Positions 63,749-64,000 of a stretch of 64,000 nucleotides of DNA are shown in pieces (positions within the stretch are counted from its first letter, which is position 1; every line of letters begins with the position of its first letter). Under the pieces are notes generated by a model. The model ran no database searches, had not been told where the DNA came from, and saw only the letters and a list, made by a program, of their open reading frames with translations. This DNA is from Chroococcidiopsis sp. TS-821. GTDB taxonomy: Bacteria > Cyanobacteriota > Cyanobacteriia > Cyanobacteriales > Chroococcidiopsidaceae. The translations under genes and the position numbers were made by a program. The DNA is taken from the NCBI RefSeq assembly GCF_002939305.1, contig NZ_MVDI01000001.1:1054001-1118000 (forward strand). Reading direction: 5' to 3'.

Positions 63749-64000
63749 AGTTTGACTATACTTTTGTCTGCTGATGAACAGTGTCATTTTAGATCGCTAG
63801 TGGCAAGAGTCAATTGCTATTGTCTTGTCCAAATGAAATTTTCGTCCCCTACTGCGGGAGGTATGTTCGTCAAGCACAATTTTGCGGATCAATCTTTACC
63901 TAACAGCAGTAGCGCGATCGCTTTGAGAGCGATGATTGCAAAATTGATAAAGTATTGTTAAGCTGGAAAACCAATACAGTAAGCTTTCTAGCGGTTTTCT

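Overview
The window is chromosomal DNA from a cyanobacterium. The evidence is the very frequent HIP1 octamer (GCGATCGC and near variants), a PsbQ-type photosystem II lipoprotein, and several families I know mainly from cyanobacteria: Npun_F0494, TIGR03792, NrtS, the Mo-nitrogenase C-terminal domain family, an AMIN-domain TonB receptor and DevA/DevC-type ABC proteins. The gene mix looks like a Chroococcidiopsis/Gloeocapsa-type unicellular lineage, but that placement is only a guess. No rRNA, tRNA, CRISPR array, prophage or intact insertion sequence was seen.

Layout. 0-3 kb: an RHH protein and clpC. 3.3-8.9 kb: a DevA-like ATPase, then a minus-strand run of Rieske oxygenase, alpha-oxoamine synthase, GNAT-like protein and NAD-dependent epimerase. 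The last three together look like a bacterial ceramide/sphingolipid synthesis operon. 9-12.9 kb: lgt between two alkaline-phosphatase-superfamily hydrolases. 12.9-13.9 kb: decayed genes (a Uma2 pseudogene and another remnant). 14-16.5 kb: a DrrA/DrrB-type exporter. 16.8-20.5 kb: an ECF-type cobalt/nickel importer (cbiMQO with two accessory proteins). 20.5-20.9 kb: two tandem paralogous small proteins, each with an internal WTTEQ repeat. 21-33 kb: MFS transporter, JmjC/cupin protein, GH3 acyl-amido synthetase, fatty-acid hydroxylase, CDF transporter, Mpo1-like (DUF962) protein, amidohydrolase, HpnP-like B12 radical SAM enzyme, DevC-like permease and SDR.

33-41 kb: mostly solitary housekeeping or unknown genes (rhodanese, methyltransferase, heme-oxygenase-like diiron protein, TIGR01777 epimerase, TPR, SufA/IscA, a DUF6930-like protein). 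41-46 kb: a siderophore uptake locus (AraC/PchR regulator with a Fur-like box, TonB receptor, binding protein). 46-52 kb: SRPBCC, NrtS, ferredoxin, cobQ, Npun_F0494, a gene-poor 0.95 kb stretch, an orphan NitT/TauT-type binding lipoprotein and a Mo-nitrogenase C-terminal protein. 52-64 kb: rnz, SpoIID, holB-tmk, a frameshifted FHA gene, a copper P-type ATPase, FKBP, a phasin-like protein, TIGR03792, a zinc ribbon protein, an FAD oxidoreductase and psbQ.

How the genes may fit together. Several loci concern membrane lipids: the putative ceramide operon, the fatty-acid hydroxylase, the Mpo1-like protein (family linked in yeast to phytosphingosine breakdown), the HpnP-like methylase, Lgt and two headgroup-type hydrolases. 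Co-function is an inference; only the three-gene operon has strong linkage evidence. Metal handling is the second theme (Co/Ni, Fe-siderophore, Cu, a CDF transporter, Fe-S assembly). Two families of dispersed imperfect repeats occupy many intergenic gaps.
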